Source: Colius striatus
Taxonomy: Eukaryota > Chordata > Aves > Coliiformes > Coliidae
Assembly: GCF_028858725.1 (NCBI RefSeq)
Contig: NC_084759.1
Coordinates: forward strand, 98,204,362-98,268,361
Direction of reading: 5' to 3'
DNA length: 64,000 nt
The notes beneath the pieces are model-generated. The model did not search any database and had not been told where the DNA came from. It saw nothing but the letters and a program-made list of their open reading frames with translations. Both the position numbers and the translations under genes were made by a program. Numbering within the stretch: the stretch's first letter is position 1; each line of letters starts with the position of its first letter. Of the stretch, positions 12,546-24,862 are shown piece after piece.

Positions 12546-15132
12546 TCTTCTCCCATGGATGATAGAATGGAAGAGACCATTTTCTTGAAGTAAATAGGCT
12601 GAGCATACCTTTGCAGAATGGAGGTTTTGATATTTTATATTTTCTACCAAGCCTGCAGCCACTACTACAGTCTCTTAACACATAGAGTAGTTGTCAGATG
12701 CCTTCTGAGAGGGTCCACTGGAGGACAGATTTCAGGACGTGCAAGTAAGAATTGACTTTATTGTTGATTTATTGGCAATACAGAAAATAACTTCTGTTGG
12801 TCTTTACTGTGTGGGTTTATTTACAAAGATAGGGACACACGTTATCTGTAATGCACATTTCCCTTGTCCAACAGTCTTCTCTTGTTTCAGCTCTGTGACG
12901 TTCTCAAAACTTCCTTCAAAAATTGCACTGAAGTTACATTGTGGGCAAAACTCTTTATCAAAATCAAAGGACAAAAAGTTCATTAATATTGATGAATAAT
13001 GAAGCATAAGATGTTGCCCTTAGATAAACCAACTATAAACATTAATACAAGTGACCATTTAATGTAAACATAAGTATGATGTTCTAATTTATTTTCTGTT
13101 TCCTTCTGTTTGCTAATTCACTGATGTATTAAATTGCTTAACTGGAAAAAAGACTTTGCAAATAACAATTTCATTTGTTTTACATTTATAAATGTTTAAT
13201 ATTAATAATCTAGCAATTAAAGGGTGGAGATCTGTTGGAATGATGCTACCACCTGTGCACCATGATTTTCCCATCTTGCCCTTATCTCCCCATTGCTCGA
13301 TATTTGGATCACAATAATCTTTGACTTATGTGTACTCTATCTGTGCAGGACAGAGATGGAACAGCTCAGAAAAGCCTCCTACCTACCATGTGTCCTACCA
13401 TCGGTGTGAGTAACCAGTGTATTGAAAAAAGAAAAATACCTCAGGCCTTTATGTATGCTCTTGTGGGTTGAGACATAATAGGTTTAAGGACTGTATACAT
13501 CAGAACCTGTTTGTTCTCCTGAATTGTATGCTGTGCAAGGTACAGCAATTGTAGGTTTGGTGCAGCTGTCAGATTCTTACTAGTATTGCTCTGATTTCTC
13601 ACTGCTTATTAAGAAATTGTTCACACTTGTGATGAGCATCATACAATGATGAGTCATGCAATAGCTTTTTTTAAGCTACATCTTTCCAGCATTCATGAAG
13701 CTGATTGTTTTTGCTTTAAGAAAGAAAAGTGAATCCAAATACCTGCTCAGCTCCTGCCTCTTCCACTTTATTTTTACTTAATTTTCTCATGACCTAAGTT
13801 TTCAGATGTTGAGCATAGAATTATTATGATGAGTAACCCATGATCATGTAAGTGAAATGATTCATTACAGTTTATAACCTTTTACAATAGGAAGATGGTT
13901 TCCAGTTGAGTAGCGTCAGTGCAGCTAGACTCCAAGCAGCCACCTCTGTTTTGCTCTCCTCATGGAATACACTGGAGCAGAGAAGCTACCTAATGAGACC
14001 TTATCAAGGATCCTGTGGATGCAGGGTTTGTGAAGCATAAGAAAGAAGGTTATATCATGATCAGCTCCCAGAATTAATGTTTTCCTATTCATTCAATTAA
14101 ACAAAAAAGAATAAACTTTTCCCACTCTTAAACTCTTTATTCTGTCAGTGCTTTACTTAGGAGAGATTGTTTTTTCCTTTAAAAAAAAAAAAAACCTAAA
14201 ACAAACAGAAACCTAATTTTCCTTCCTAATTTCTGCTCTGTTAATCACTTCATTTATGATTTGACTCAATTGATCTTAATAAATTATATCAGTAATGCAT
14301 TTGATCCAGTAAGTGTTAAAGCAGTGGACTGTTTTCTTATTTGCCCCTCCATGCACTTGTTTATTTTTTTTCCTTATAACTTATCAGGTGAAAACATTCC
14401 TGTTTTGTGTTCTAAATACATGGGATTTTGTCTTCATGGGCTTGAGGATGCTTTGTTATAACACCTTAATAAACACCCATAAGGCTCTGATTATAACTCA
14501 TAGGCATTACATTATCTTCCATGTTCTGAGCAAGGACTGTCTCAGATTTCATAATACTATTCACAAGGGGAAAAAAGGTAAATGTTACTTTCTTTTGTGG
14601 TTTGTCTTGTTAGCAGATATTGTCCCTGCTCTGTGGCCAGTATAGTCTGCCTTGAGGGATTTATGACATTGTTAAATCTGTTTTAATCATTAGAGCCCCA
14701 AACTGCCTTCATATCTTTTGAAAATACTTTCCAGGGTCCCAAATAAGCTTTCTGATTTGATAGGCCTCCTGTTGATATTCTTAGTGAAAGCTGACAAGTG
14801 CTTGCAGCAGGAGCACTTGTGTGCTGAGATGCACCAAGTATTTGTCATGAATGCTATAAAAATAACATTGGTATTTTTCTAGAAGTAGTCTGGTAAAGAT
14901 TTAATATCCTCAATTTTGATTTTATAAAACTTAGAAATCTACTTCAAAAGGTACAATGGAGGATTCTGGAAGAAGCTTGCAAGCAAAAGAAAAACAACCC
15001 TCAAATTTTGTTCTTGCTTTGCTTTGCTGTGGACACTTGTTCAGCATAGTGTGAGATGATAAAGGGAAAAGCAATGTTCTTGGAATGTTGTCACATAACA
15101 AACAGGAACTGAGAAAAAGCTGCATCAAAATA

Positions 15133-15680
15133 ATTTTGGCCAACAGGTTAAGGGAGGTGATTCTCCCCCTCTGCTCCAGTCTTATGAACCCCATCTGCAG
15201 CACTGCAGCTCTAATGTCTACAGAACAAGAAAGATGTGGACCTGTTGGAGTAAATCCAGAAGACGGACATAAAAATGGTCAGAGGACTGGAGAACCTATC
15301 CTAGTAAGAAAGGCTGAGAGAAGTGGGATTGTTCAGTCTGGAGAAGATAAGGTTCTTCAACATAGACAGAGGGCTTAAAGAAAGACTTGAGATAAACATT
15401 TTACCAGGTCCTATGGTGACAGGGCTACCAGTTGTAAACTAAAAGAAGCTTGATCCAGATCAGATAGAAGGAATGAATTTTTTACGATGATGGTGGTGAG
15501 GCACTGGAGCAGGTTGTCCAGAGAGGCTGTGGATGCCTCATCCCTGGAAGTGTTCCAGACCAGGTTGGATGGGGCTTTGAGCAACCTCATCTATGGAAGG
15601 TGTCCCTGTCCATGGCAGAGGGGGTGAAACTAGATGATCTTTAAGGTCTGTTCCAATGCAAATCATTCCATGATTCTATG
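15133..15680 (+). mobile_element. CR1 LINE, 3' part
   Basis: From GGCCAACAGGTTAAGGGAGG through CCTGTTGGAGTAAATCCAGA and AGGCACTGGAGCAGGTTGTC to CATTCCATGATTCTATG at 15680, this is a 5'-truncated CR1 in plus orientation. It is the same subfamily type as the 5085-5700 copy and shows comparable decay, with frames broken by indels. Confidence 0.88.
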
Positions 15681-16414
15681 AAAAGAGCAAATTAATGAAT
15701 TTCATAATGTCTACAAGAGAAAGGAATGACTCATTCATTTATAGAAATGCACTGGTATACAAAATTAAGAAAAATGTTGACTTTTGTTCTTATGTACTTC
15801 TTAATTCTCAACCTAATAAAAGCTTTTGGAAAATTCTATGCTAGTTAGCAGCTGCAAAATTTACTTTTCTACTTAAAAATTTGTTGTAATGAAGTCTGCC
15901 TTCACAACATTGTGGATGCTGCTTAGGCCTTGTAGGTAACATTCTATTTACTGTCAGCACCCTAATGAAATTCTGAAATGTTGGCTTGTGTCATAACCAT
16001 AAGAGTTTGGATTTTCAAACCAGGTATACCATATATTTTCCATTGAAATAAAAATCTTGAAAACCTTAGCCAGGACATTAATTTTGTAGACTTACTGACA
16101 AAGTATTCTGGCTATGTTATCATTTGAGATGTCTCAGACAGGAAAAATAAGTGCAGTTACTTGCAGGCATGATGCTAATATGGATGGTCAGATACTACTG
16201 GCTTTGTGGTTCCTGGTAGTGTGATGTATACTTAGATAATGCACACAAAGAGGGAAAAGCCAGGGAGTGATGGCTTTAGAAAGATAGATTTGATAACATC
16301 TTTGCTGTTCTATTAAATTAGTAAAGGCTACCTTGGCTTGAGTGCTGTAGGTGTTTAACTCATGGCCTCCAGGAAGCACCAAGCACACCCCAGCAAAGCA
16401 TCCCCAGGTGCTAA

Positions 16415-16569
16415 ACAGCCCCAGTTCCCGCAGTCTTTCCTCGTATGAAAGATGTTCCAGTCCCTTGATCATCTTGGTGGCCCTGCGCTGGACTCTCTCC
16501 AGTTCTCTGTCCCTCTTGAGCTGAGGAGCCCACAACTGGACACAGGACTCCAGATGAGGCCTCACCAGG
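16415..16569 (-). mobile_element. CR1 LINE fragment, left of the LTR insertion
   Basis: Minus-strand CR1 ORF2 sequence aligning to about 2770-2923 of the longer copy at 2398-3436 (blocks TTTCCTCGTATGAAAGATG and GACTCCAGATGAGGCCTCAC). It is interrupted exactly at CCAGG by an LTR and continues at 17564. A deletion of a few bases (CCAGTTCTCTG in place of CCAGCACTTCCCTG) breaks its frame. Confidence 0.9.
16565..16569. repeat. Target-site duplication, left copy (CCAGG)
   Basis: CCAGG precedes the TG start of the LTR and is repeated at 17564-17568 after its CA end. The uninterrupted CR1 has it once (CTCACCAGGGCAG, as at 2917-2929), so the duplication was produced by the insertion. Confidence 0.88.
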
Positions 16570-17206
16570 TGTTCTGGTTTAGCAAGGAGCAGCTTTTGGC
16601 TTAGTAACAGGGGGAGCGGGTTGCAGTGAAGACCCAGTAAAGAGTTTGCGGACTCTCCCCTGGCTCCTGGGTTCACACCCACCTCCGGCCCGGCTGGGCC
16701 AATCTGGCGCCTCTGCGATCACTATTTAGGGGACGGGAATTTGGAATGCGGGTCAGGAGGTGTATGGGTGATACAAGATGGAGGCAACCACGCGGACCCT
16801 TCAGCCAGAGGAGGAAGGAAGGAGGAGCAGTAGACTGGAGACCCTTCTGCAAGCCGTGGCGAGAATGCAGGCTGTGCCCCTGAAACCTGTGGAGATCTGT
16901 GGCAGGACTGAGAGCCACCAGCAGCTCCATGTGAGTGAGCCCGGACGGGCGAGGGACTGTGTGGGGAGACGGCCATGGCCCAGGCCGTGTTGGAGAGCCT
17001 GCACGCCGCAGAGCAGCCCCACACGAGAGGCAGAGAGGAGCTGCAGCCTTTGGAATGGGTGCACGTCGGAGCAGCCCGTGCAGGGCTGCCATGCATGTGA
17101 GTTACCCCACGGACTCGCAGGGAGGACTGGTGTGGAGTTCACCCGTCCTGAGGAGGGACAGACGGCAGAAGCTATTGGGAGCAGACTGACTGAGACCTCC
17201 ACTGCC

Positions 17207-17235
17207 TGCCCCCCCGAACCGTTCAGGGGGGGGCA
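17207..17235. repeat. GC-rich perfect-stem hairpin in LTR U3
   Basis: TGC7GAAC and GTTC followed by AG8CA form an inverted repeat around a single-base loop, with one bulged A and one extra G. It lies about 65 bases before the TATA-like sequence of the LTR. Confidence 0.7.
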
Positions 17236-17300
17236 AGGTAAAAACCTCGGGATCAGGGCTCTGAGCCCGGGAAGAGGGGAGGTGTGGCGGGAAGGTGTTC

Positions 17301-17307
17301 TTAAAAA
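17301..17307 (+). promoter_or_regulatory. LTR TATA-like box
   Basis: TTAAAAA lies about 95 bases before the LTR's ATTAAA signal, which would give an R region of about 80-90 bases. Placement is the main support. Confidence 0.5.
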
Positions 17308-17399
17308 GGCTGGTTGGACTCTTCATTGACGTATTCCTCTGTGTTGTTTCGTTTTGGTTATGTTTTGGGTTTTTGTGGGTATGTTTTAGTTGATATTGC

Positions 17400-17405
17400 A
17401 TTAAA
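17400..17405 (+). terminator. LTR polyadenylation signal
   Basis: ATTAAA is followed within 15-40 bases by TTTTCTGTTTTC and GTCTGTTTTGTCC, a T/GT-rich downstream element. This is the expected R/U5 layout of a retroviral LTR. Confidence 0.6.
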
Positions 17406-17563
17406 TTATTTTCTGTTTTCTTCCCCAAACCGAGTAGCCTGGTCTGTTTTGTCCTGAACCTTAAGCGGCAATTAAGCCCTCCCTGCCCTCGAGCAATTCT
17501 CAGCCTCTTCGGTACTTGAGGCTAATCGTGGTCTTTGTTCCCTGATGGGCCTAAACCACGACA

Positions 17564-17713
17564 CCAGGGCAGAATAGAGGGGGAGCAGAACCTCCTTCAA
17601 CCTGCTGGCCATACTCTTCTTGATGCATCCCAGGATGCCATTGGCCTTCTTGGCCACAGGGCACATTGCTGGCTCATGTTCAGTTTATTATCAACCAGCA
17701 CTCCCACTTTTTT
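17564..17713 (-). mobile_element. CR1 LINE fragment, right of the LTR insertion
   Basis: Continues the CR1 interrupted at 16569 (CCAGGGCAGAATAGAGGG...), aligning to about 2924-3063 of the copy at 2398-3436. It ends at CCAGCACTCCCAC, where a second CR1 copy begins. Confidence 0.88.
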
Positions 17714-18068
17714 CTAAAGTGATGCCCCAATCTCCTAATACCCATCATTTAACTATTTGTAAATATTAATGAGATCCCCCCTCAGTCTACTCCAGACTAA
17801 ACAGCCCCAGTTTCTGCAGCCTTTCCTCATAAGGAAGATGCTCCAGTGCCCTGATCATCTTGGTGTCCCTGTGCTGGACTCTCTCCACCACTTCCCTATC
17901 CCTCTTGAACTGAGGAGCCCAGAACTGGTCACAGGACTCCAGATGAGGCCTCACCAGGGCAGAGTAGAGAGGGAGAAGAATCTCCCTTGACCTGCTGGCC
18001 ACACTCTTCTTGATACCTCTCGGGATGCCATTGGCCTTCTTGGCCACAAGGGCACATTACTGGCTCAG
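17714..18068 (-). mobile_element. Second CR1 LINE fragment, same orientation
   Basis: Starts with a decayed version of the CR1 block equivalent to 2670-2740 and runs to CACATTACTGGCTCAG, equivalent to about 3036. It covers CR1 positions already present in the previous fragment, so it is a separate copy or a duplication. An 86-codon frame (17787-18047, minus) survives from the RT thumb segment. Confidence 0.85.
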
Positions 18069-21000
18069 GTCCCATATCTCCATCCAGGCAAGATGGTCAC
18101 CTCTGCCAGTGCCACACTGTGAGGTAGAGGGGAGGCCTAGGCTACCAGGAAGAATTCTAGAGCTGCCAAATCTGTTCTCTGTTAGGTTCCAGATGGCAAG
18201 CAGGAATGAGGAGGGGGTAGGCAGGAGTGCCTTGGAGAGGGGACACTCAGAAACGATGGAGGTGGAGGTGCCCAACATCCCTCCAGGCAGCATTTGCTTT
18301 TCCTTTGCATACAGTTTCCAGAAAGACTGTGCTAATCTCCTGGGGATATCCTCCGACAATACTCCTGTCTGAATCTGAGTCCCTCAGAGAAAACACTGTG
18401 AACCTCCTTAAAAGCGCATGTTTCACATGAGAGAGGACACATTTTACTATGCGAGCCCTCATGCCCCGCCACCCTGAGCAGGGGATTACCATTCTTCCCA
18501 CATGTGCTGTTTCTTTCCTCCAGTAAGAGTCTTGGCCTGGATAAATCAGCCCATTTGCACTGGCTGTCAGGCTGGCTGCTACACAGTCTCCATGCTCTCC
18601 TCTTTTTTTTTTTTTTTTTTGTTAAATTTTAGCCAGTATTTGGAACACAAACTAAGGCATATGCTGCATCTGCTATCTCCTAATCCTTAAGCTGATCTGT
18701 AGGCATAAAATTAGAGTGCGTAGTATTTTCACTTTTCTATCCAAGCATACCATGCTGAGTCTGACAAGGAGGCCCCTCTTGGCATGCTGCACTCCAGGAG
18801 ATGCTGAATGTTTTCCAGTGAAGAATAAATCGAGTGAAATACTTCGACTTCGTTATTCAAAATGAACTGTGTGTTACAGCCAAATCAAAATAGTTTGCTT
18901 GGAGCAGGCAGGAGGAGAGAGGGGTAGAAATGGAAAACTGAGGAACTAAATCCACTGACCTGAGGGGAATAATGGTGTTGCCTCTCCCTCCAATGCCTTA
19001 AATTTCCTTCTGAATGCTCTAGCCATGTGCTCTGGGTAACAGAGAGTCAGTGGTACTGTTCCCAACCATCTAGGGATTCGAATGGAGCCAAATGACATGT
19101 CTTGAGTGAAATTAAATGTACTGTGGAAGATTTTCATTCCTGTAAAGCAAAGATATAGAGATGTTAAATATTATCTGAATTATATGTGTGTGCAACTTCT
19201 TTGTTCTCTCACTGTCCAACTGAAAATAAACCTAGTTTTTACATATCTCTGTTATGAACCAAACAGAAGAGAGACGTTGTTAGAAAGGCCTTAGATCCTC
19301 AGGCATTTACAGTTTATGGCTTTACAATACCAGACTCATGATCTGCCTCTTCATGCAAGTGTCTGTGAAGTGCCTAATGTATATCTAAAAGAGACAGCTG
19401 AGAGAGATGCTGTTCTTTGTGTACGATCTCATTAGGGCTGCTAGAAATATTTGACTAAGAGAAAATCTTGTTGAAAATGGTTGCCTTCGAGCAGCATTCT
19501 TGTTACCTTTTGTATGTAAGAGAAATGATGAAGAAGAAGATAATAGGAAAAAGGAAAAAAAAAATGTCTTATACAAACACAGAGCTGTTGAGATCAGGCT
19601 GAAAGCACCAAGAAGGCATTTTTAAGCTGAATTTTGTGAACTTTGTGCTGCAGCTTTCAGAAAATATAGTCCCTCTTTTCCTGATTATGTCCAAAAAACT
19701 AAAGGATTGAGTTTGTTGTTTGCAAAATAAACAAAAAGTAAAATCTGTAAGTATGGACACAGACTGTGTACACCAGGCACCACACAATCAAGAACAAGTT
19801 GTCCCTATTCTAGAAGCATGAAAATTTGGAGAAGACTTTAGTGTTATCTTCCTCTGCTCACATGAAGAGACTTGTGTCTCTAATTTTCAAACTGCAGCTA
19901 TGAAGACTAAACCACTAAATTATGGTAAAAGTGAATAACTTCAGAATATTATTTACATTCAAATGAAAGCCTCAGCCAGACTTAGAAGTAAAAATTCTGT
20001 CATTCCATTTAAATACAGTATAAAATGTTCATTTTTGCTTAAATTAATGGTTAGGATCATTACAGGTGCTACCTGTTCCTGTTAGGCTTGTGCCTTACTA
20101 CCTCTCTAACCTAAACTCGAACCTCTAAAGAGCAGGCAGCAGCAAGAGACCAAATGTTGGTCTATTTCTAAATATACAGAAGCAAATGTGTTAGGACTGA
20201 ACTGGCTGAAAATGTTTCTCCGTGTGAAACAGCAAGGGAGAAAAGATTGCTTTTCACGTGGATTTCTTTTCTCCTTTGGGATCATTCTAACAAATTGTTT
20301 TCAGTTCAGGTGGAAAAATCTATCTGTCCTCCATTCCAGTTGGTTTTAACTCCCCTGTCACCTGCTGCTAGGAAAGTGGCAGATAGGGAGGGCCTGGTGA
20401 GGAACAGGAAGCAAAGGGCAAGGAAAACACTGATTTTATCCAGCAGTAGAATAGTTTCCCTATCTCTGCCTCTGTGTGTGAATGGTTGATTTTGAAGGCA
20501 CACCAGAGGGAGGAAAAATCAATAAAAGCTTTTCTCACAAGTTTGAAATTAAATATTTATAAAGCAGTGATAGAAAGCAGGATTTGTCTTTACATTTTTT
20601 TTAACTAACCACAAATCAGTGGAAATTTTCATGAGACTTTCAGCTTGCAACAAAAGTTCGGGGGTTTTAAAATTTCTTTATGGTTTTAGACATGACTTTC
20701 AAAATTGAACCAACAATTTTGACTGAAGAGGATTTTTATGTGCCTTCAGGGTAACAGTTAAGGAATGATGAATTCCCATATTGTAAAGATCCTAATTTTT
20801 ATTGCTGTCACAAGACAGATAATTTGATGACTGATCTTTCTACAGGATAGAAAAAATAACGCAGTCAATATAGCCTTGGAACACACCTGTCAAAAGCCAT
20901 TTCAAATGTTTTCATTAATGCAGTAATATCTTTTTAAGTATATAAATTGTATTGAGTCTACTTAGGATTAACTTAATTAAATATAGTCATTAACTAGGGA

Positions 21001-24000
21001 TTTGAGGGGCTACAGATGAGAAAAATTTTATGATTATTTGATGAGCTGTCTTTTGTGTCACTCTTTCCTGGTCATCTGTGTGCTGAGGATTTCTGCAAAC
21101 CAGCCAGGCATGAGAGAGAAAGAACTTAATAAAAGAATAAAGAAAGATGTGCTGCAGAGATGCATAGGCTAAGAAAGCATCCAAAATCAGACAAAAGGAT
21201 GTACAGCATAAACTGCTCTTGTTATCCAGTGAACTACTTCCTGCCTCAAGGGTTAGAGTTGCTTTTGTTTTGTGCCTGTTTTACAGAAAACATGGTGTTC
21301 AGTATGCCCAACTGAATTTGGGAGAATTTGGGCTGTTGTTTTCTCAAAAAAACCCCACCAAAACCTTCCACTGTTATTTACTGAAATCGAAATAACACTT
21401 ACTTCTGAGGAAAAATGACTGAAGAATGAGGGAATGTTGTAAGCCTGCTTTAGCAAAGAAAAGCAACGTCATGGAGAAAAGAAACGTATGCTTCTTCTTT
21501 TCAGGAAAGATACATTAAATCTATGGTAATGGTACAGATACTTGGCGTAAGGAGATCTTGGATAGCTCATCAACTGATTTAATTCAGAGCTGTAGCATTT
21601 TCATTTTCTTCTGTGTATCCCAGGTGAAGATCAGGCATCTGGTTACACACATAAGAAAGAGAAAACACGACCTATGACTCAATTCCTTTGACTTTCAAAT
21701 AGGCATCCAGGTAAAAAGCATACTCAAATTTACTTTCATCGGTTCTGCTGTTCTTGATGTTCTGACTGTAACACTGTATATGTATTCTTTTAAGTATGGT
21801 ACCTCCCCTATTTAAAATTCAGCCTTGGGTTCGGATGCATGCAGGTTGAAATTCACTTATATTTATGACACAGAAAGCAGCTGTGGTAATGGATCTAGTA
21901 TGGTGTCTAAAGATGAATTGTATAGACAAATGAGGAAGAGCACAGGAGATGAAGGGTTAAGCGACAATGTGAGCAGAAACTGAGCTCAAAATTGGACCTG
22001 TAATAAATTGAGAAAACAATATAGCTCCAGGGTGTTTTATGACTTGAAAAGGTATTCATTCTTTACATAACATTGCCATTAGTTACCTCTGTAGGTTGTA
22101 TTAAAATAAAGCCGAGAGAGTTAACGGAACCTTACGTTTTATAGGTGCACGTTTAATTAAATTGTATGTTTTATCTGTAGTAATAAAACACAAGACTCAT
22201 CTGAGTTAACACACAGCTTTACAGTTTTAAGGTCTGAAACATCTCCAGCATCTCCATTCAGGGCTGTTTGGTATATGAGCCATAACATCCACTGGGGGAA
22301 AGTGCTAATCTCCAAACCTTTTCATTTGCAGCAAGAAAACTATCCTGCTCATCATGCTGATGCTGTATTAAGCAAGTAAATAAAGCGGCTTCCTGTTCGG
22401 GAATGAAGTGAACCTACAGACTCAAAAGAAAATTCTCCTAATCATTGTAGAGCACTCAGCTTTGCATATGCTTTAAATCTAAAAGCACCAACACAGAATA
22501 GTACTATAAAAATGTATTCAAGCCATGCTGAAGGACACGCAACTGTTTCCTGTTGATGTTGGAGGACAGAGGAGGGCACTTTTACATAAGACAATGTTAC
22601 ATGAGAAACTCTTATCTAACCATCTGTGCTGTTCTCATGGTGTTTTGTTTCCAGCCTCTGTTGACAGTGAATAATCTTTCATGTTTCCCCCCATTACAAC
22701 AGGCTTATAAGCATTTGGTTTCAGCTATAACCCAGGCAAAGGCATGATTCAGTATGTCCTGTTACTTCAGATTTGTCTATGGAAGAAACGAAATTGTTTG
22801 ACGTGTACTTCCAGACTATGATTTTGCAACCTGAATTTCCAAATCTTTAGAAGAAAAACTGATGACCCAATCTGTTCCCTAATCATAGCACAGCTTCAGC
22901 TCAGTTCCCACTCAAACCAGCACAGAGCCCTCTTCCAGGGCTTGGCTAATGAGTTTGTCTCTATTTGGCAAAGCTCTGCACTCGGCTCTGCAAGCAGTCT
23001 GGTGCCGTCACTGTGTTTAAAAGCAGGAGGCTGGGAAGTTTTGTGCAATATCATTGCAATGTTCATCCTGCACATTGGAGGAGACTGAGCCAGGCAGACA
23101 TCTGCCAGGCCTTGTCTACCATTCTCCTGGCTGCAGCTCAGACACAATGCCTGCTCCCATCTCTGACAAAGGTCTAAAACTAGAGCACCCAGTGGTGGGC
23201 AGTTATATAATGTGGAGGCCAGTGCTATGCTTCATCTGTCTGGGTTGCATGTTAAGAGAGCTGGGATGCACCAGGTATATGGAACACCTCGGTTTCAGAA
23301 ATGCCGTGGAGTCTGGCCTGTTCGTTACTTGTGCATAGATGAATCAGGACTTGTGAATGGATTCAGATCACTGTCAGTCCCTCCTAGCAGACAACCCTAT
23401 GTGATGCATCCCTTGAGCTCTGGCAACAGAAACTCTATGAAACTTTGAGTATGATCGAAAGTTATTTACCTATCATTTAGTCAAACTTGTCCAAATAAGG
23501 AATGAACTGGGAAAAATTGACCGAGAAACATTGCTTCTGAAACTGGGCACAAAATTTATTTGCAGTACTTTATCATCTATGTAGATTCAAAAAGGTTTTC
23601 ATGTCTGCTACCACTGTTGAAGTCCAAGATGATTTATATAAACAAATCTTCTGAAACGAATTTATCTCGTTTTCTGTACCGAGTTTGCTTTATTTTGTAT
23701 GTTTTCTAACTGAGCTGAGAGAGAACAAAGGAAATAACTTGTTTTGTTTTTATTGCTATCTTACAATGAATTTTCCAACTATTATGGATTTGCAGTGAAT
23801 TCTCAGCATTCATGTAGATGCTGAGTTCCCTAAAATTCAATGGAGCCAACAAAACTTCTGCAGAAAGGGATCTCTACCTATATCCTGGAGATCATCCTTG
23901 ATTAGTCATGGTAATGATTTGTGTTCATCAGAGGGTAGAACACATCTATCATGTAGATAATCTGTTCATCCCTAAAACACTGCTTGTAAGTGTGAGATTG

Positions 24001-24568
24001 TTAAAAATTCTTCATTTTATGAAGCTTGAGCTAGCATTTCTAGCTGAAGCTTCAAATACAAGTTTCATTTGCTTAACAATGTTTACCGCATAGGTACGCA
24101 AAACTGTTTAACACTATACCTTTGGTTGTAATATACACTGAAAATGTAGTTTTCAATCATTCTTTCTGAGGTTATTGGCTTTGTGAATACTTAGATACAC
24201 AAAACCATAAACCAGCTCTTAATCAGCTACCTTTTATTAGCAGGCAATACTTTGCACAACCATTCCCAAGAGAAATAGTATTGCACTGGGTAACAGGAAG
24301 TCACAAGTTATTTGTGTTAAGATTTGGTCTTCAACTCTAAATTCTCTTTGAGCAAAGATAGTACTCTTTCACCTCTCTGTAATAGCACCCTGGATTTGAA
24401 TTTGAGACTTGGAGTGTTACAGTGCTGTATGCCTATAATAATGCACTGCATACACATTTACTGGGCAAATTTACATCTGGAATTTGCATGTTTTTCTGTT
24501 TAGTTTACCCCTCAGAAGAAGAAAGAAGTATTTTGTTATCATGTCTAACCAGCCAGCCTGTTCTCTAT
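18069..24568. other. Intergenic, no gene recognised
   Basis: About 6.5 kb without a recognisable gene. It contains T18 at 18603-18620 and a block at 21830-22240 that looks less decayed than its surroundings and may be a conserved non-coding element. Confidence 0.55.
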
Positions 24569-24862
24569 GATGAGATCACTAGATGTATGATGAAAGGGAG
24601 AGCACTGGATGTTGTCTACCTTGAATCTAGTGAGGGGTTTGACACCATTTCCCACAGAATTCTCGCTGCCAGACTAGTGAGATCTGGATTGAATAAGCGG
24701 ACAAAAAGGTAGGTGGAAATCTGGCTGTAGCGCTGGGCTCAAAGGGTGGTCCAGCTGGCAGCCGATTACTAGTGGCATGCCTCAGGGATCAACACCACAG
24801 CCAAGACTCTTAATGGCTTTATTTACAATGTGGACCATTCAACTGAGTGTGTGCTCAACATG
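24569..24862 (+). mobile_element. Old CR1 LINE fragment (RT palm region)
   Basis: The translation includes DVVYLESSEGFDTISHRIL, the decayed form of the CR1 RT motif A normally reading VVYLDFSKAFDT. The acidic residue of motif A is Glu here rather than the catalytic Asp. The blocks GGTGGAAATCTGGCTG, GGCATGCCTCAGGGATCA and TGAGTGTGTGCTCA follow in CR1 order. Stops and indels break the frame. Both ends are internal, so this is a relic. Confidence 0.8.

Larger units (their letters stand above)
5701..15132. other. Intergenic, no gene recognised
   Basis: About 9.4 kb of AT-rich sequence. It holds a short tandem duplication at 6279-6312, a possible CR1 relic at 12429-12545 and an A14 run at 14181-14194. 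The longest frames (131 codons at 7222-7617 plus, 114 at 7056-7400 minus) overlap each other on opposite strands and show no family resemblance, so I treat them as chance. Confidence 0.55.
16570..17563 (+). mobile_element. Solo LTR of an endogenous retrovirus, 994 bp
   Basis: The element begins TGTTCTGGTTTAG and ends CTAAACCACGACA, imperfect inverted ends with the canonical TG...CA, and is bounded by 5-bp CCAGG duplications inside a CR1. No internal retroviral coding region or second LTR is present, so it is a solo LTR left by recombination. Internal layout: a long U3 (~730 bp), a TATA-like TTAAAAA at 17301-17307 directly after a GC hairpin, an ATTAAA poly(A) signal at 17400-17405, then U5. 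The 5-bp duplication and lack of known motifs suggest an ERVL-like group, which is inference. Open frames inside it are chance products of GC-rich sequence. Confidence 0.9.

Noticed and set aside
16188..16682. 164-codon minus-strand frame
   Set aside because: A chimera of LTR edge, CR1 ORF2 and unique sequence; only the middle part has any family resemblance, to the CR1 already annotated.
16778..17329. 183-codon frame and overlapping minus-strand frames at 16.7-17.2 kb
   Set aside because: They lie wholly within the GC-rich U3 of a non-coding solo LTR and resemble no retroviral or cellular protein.
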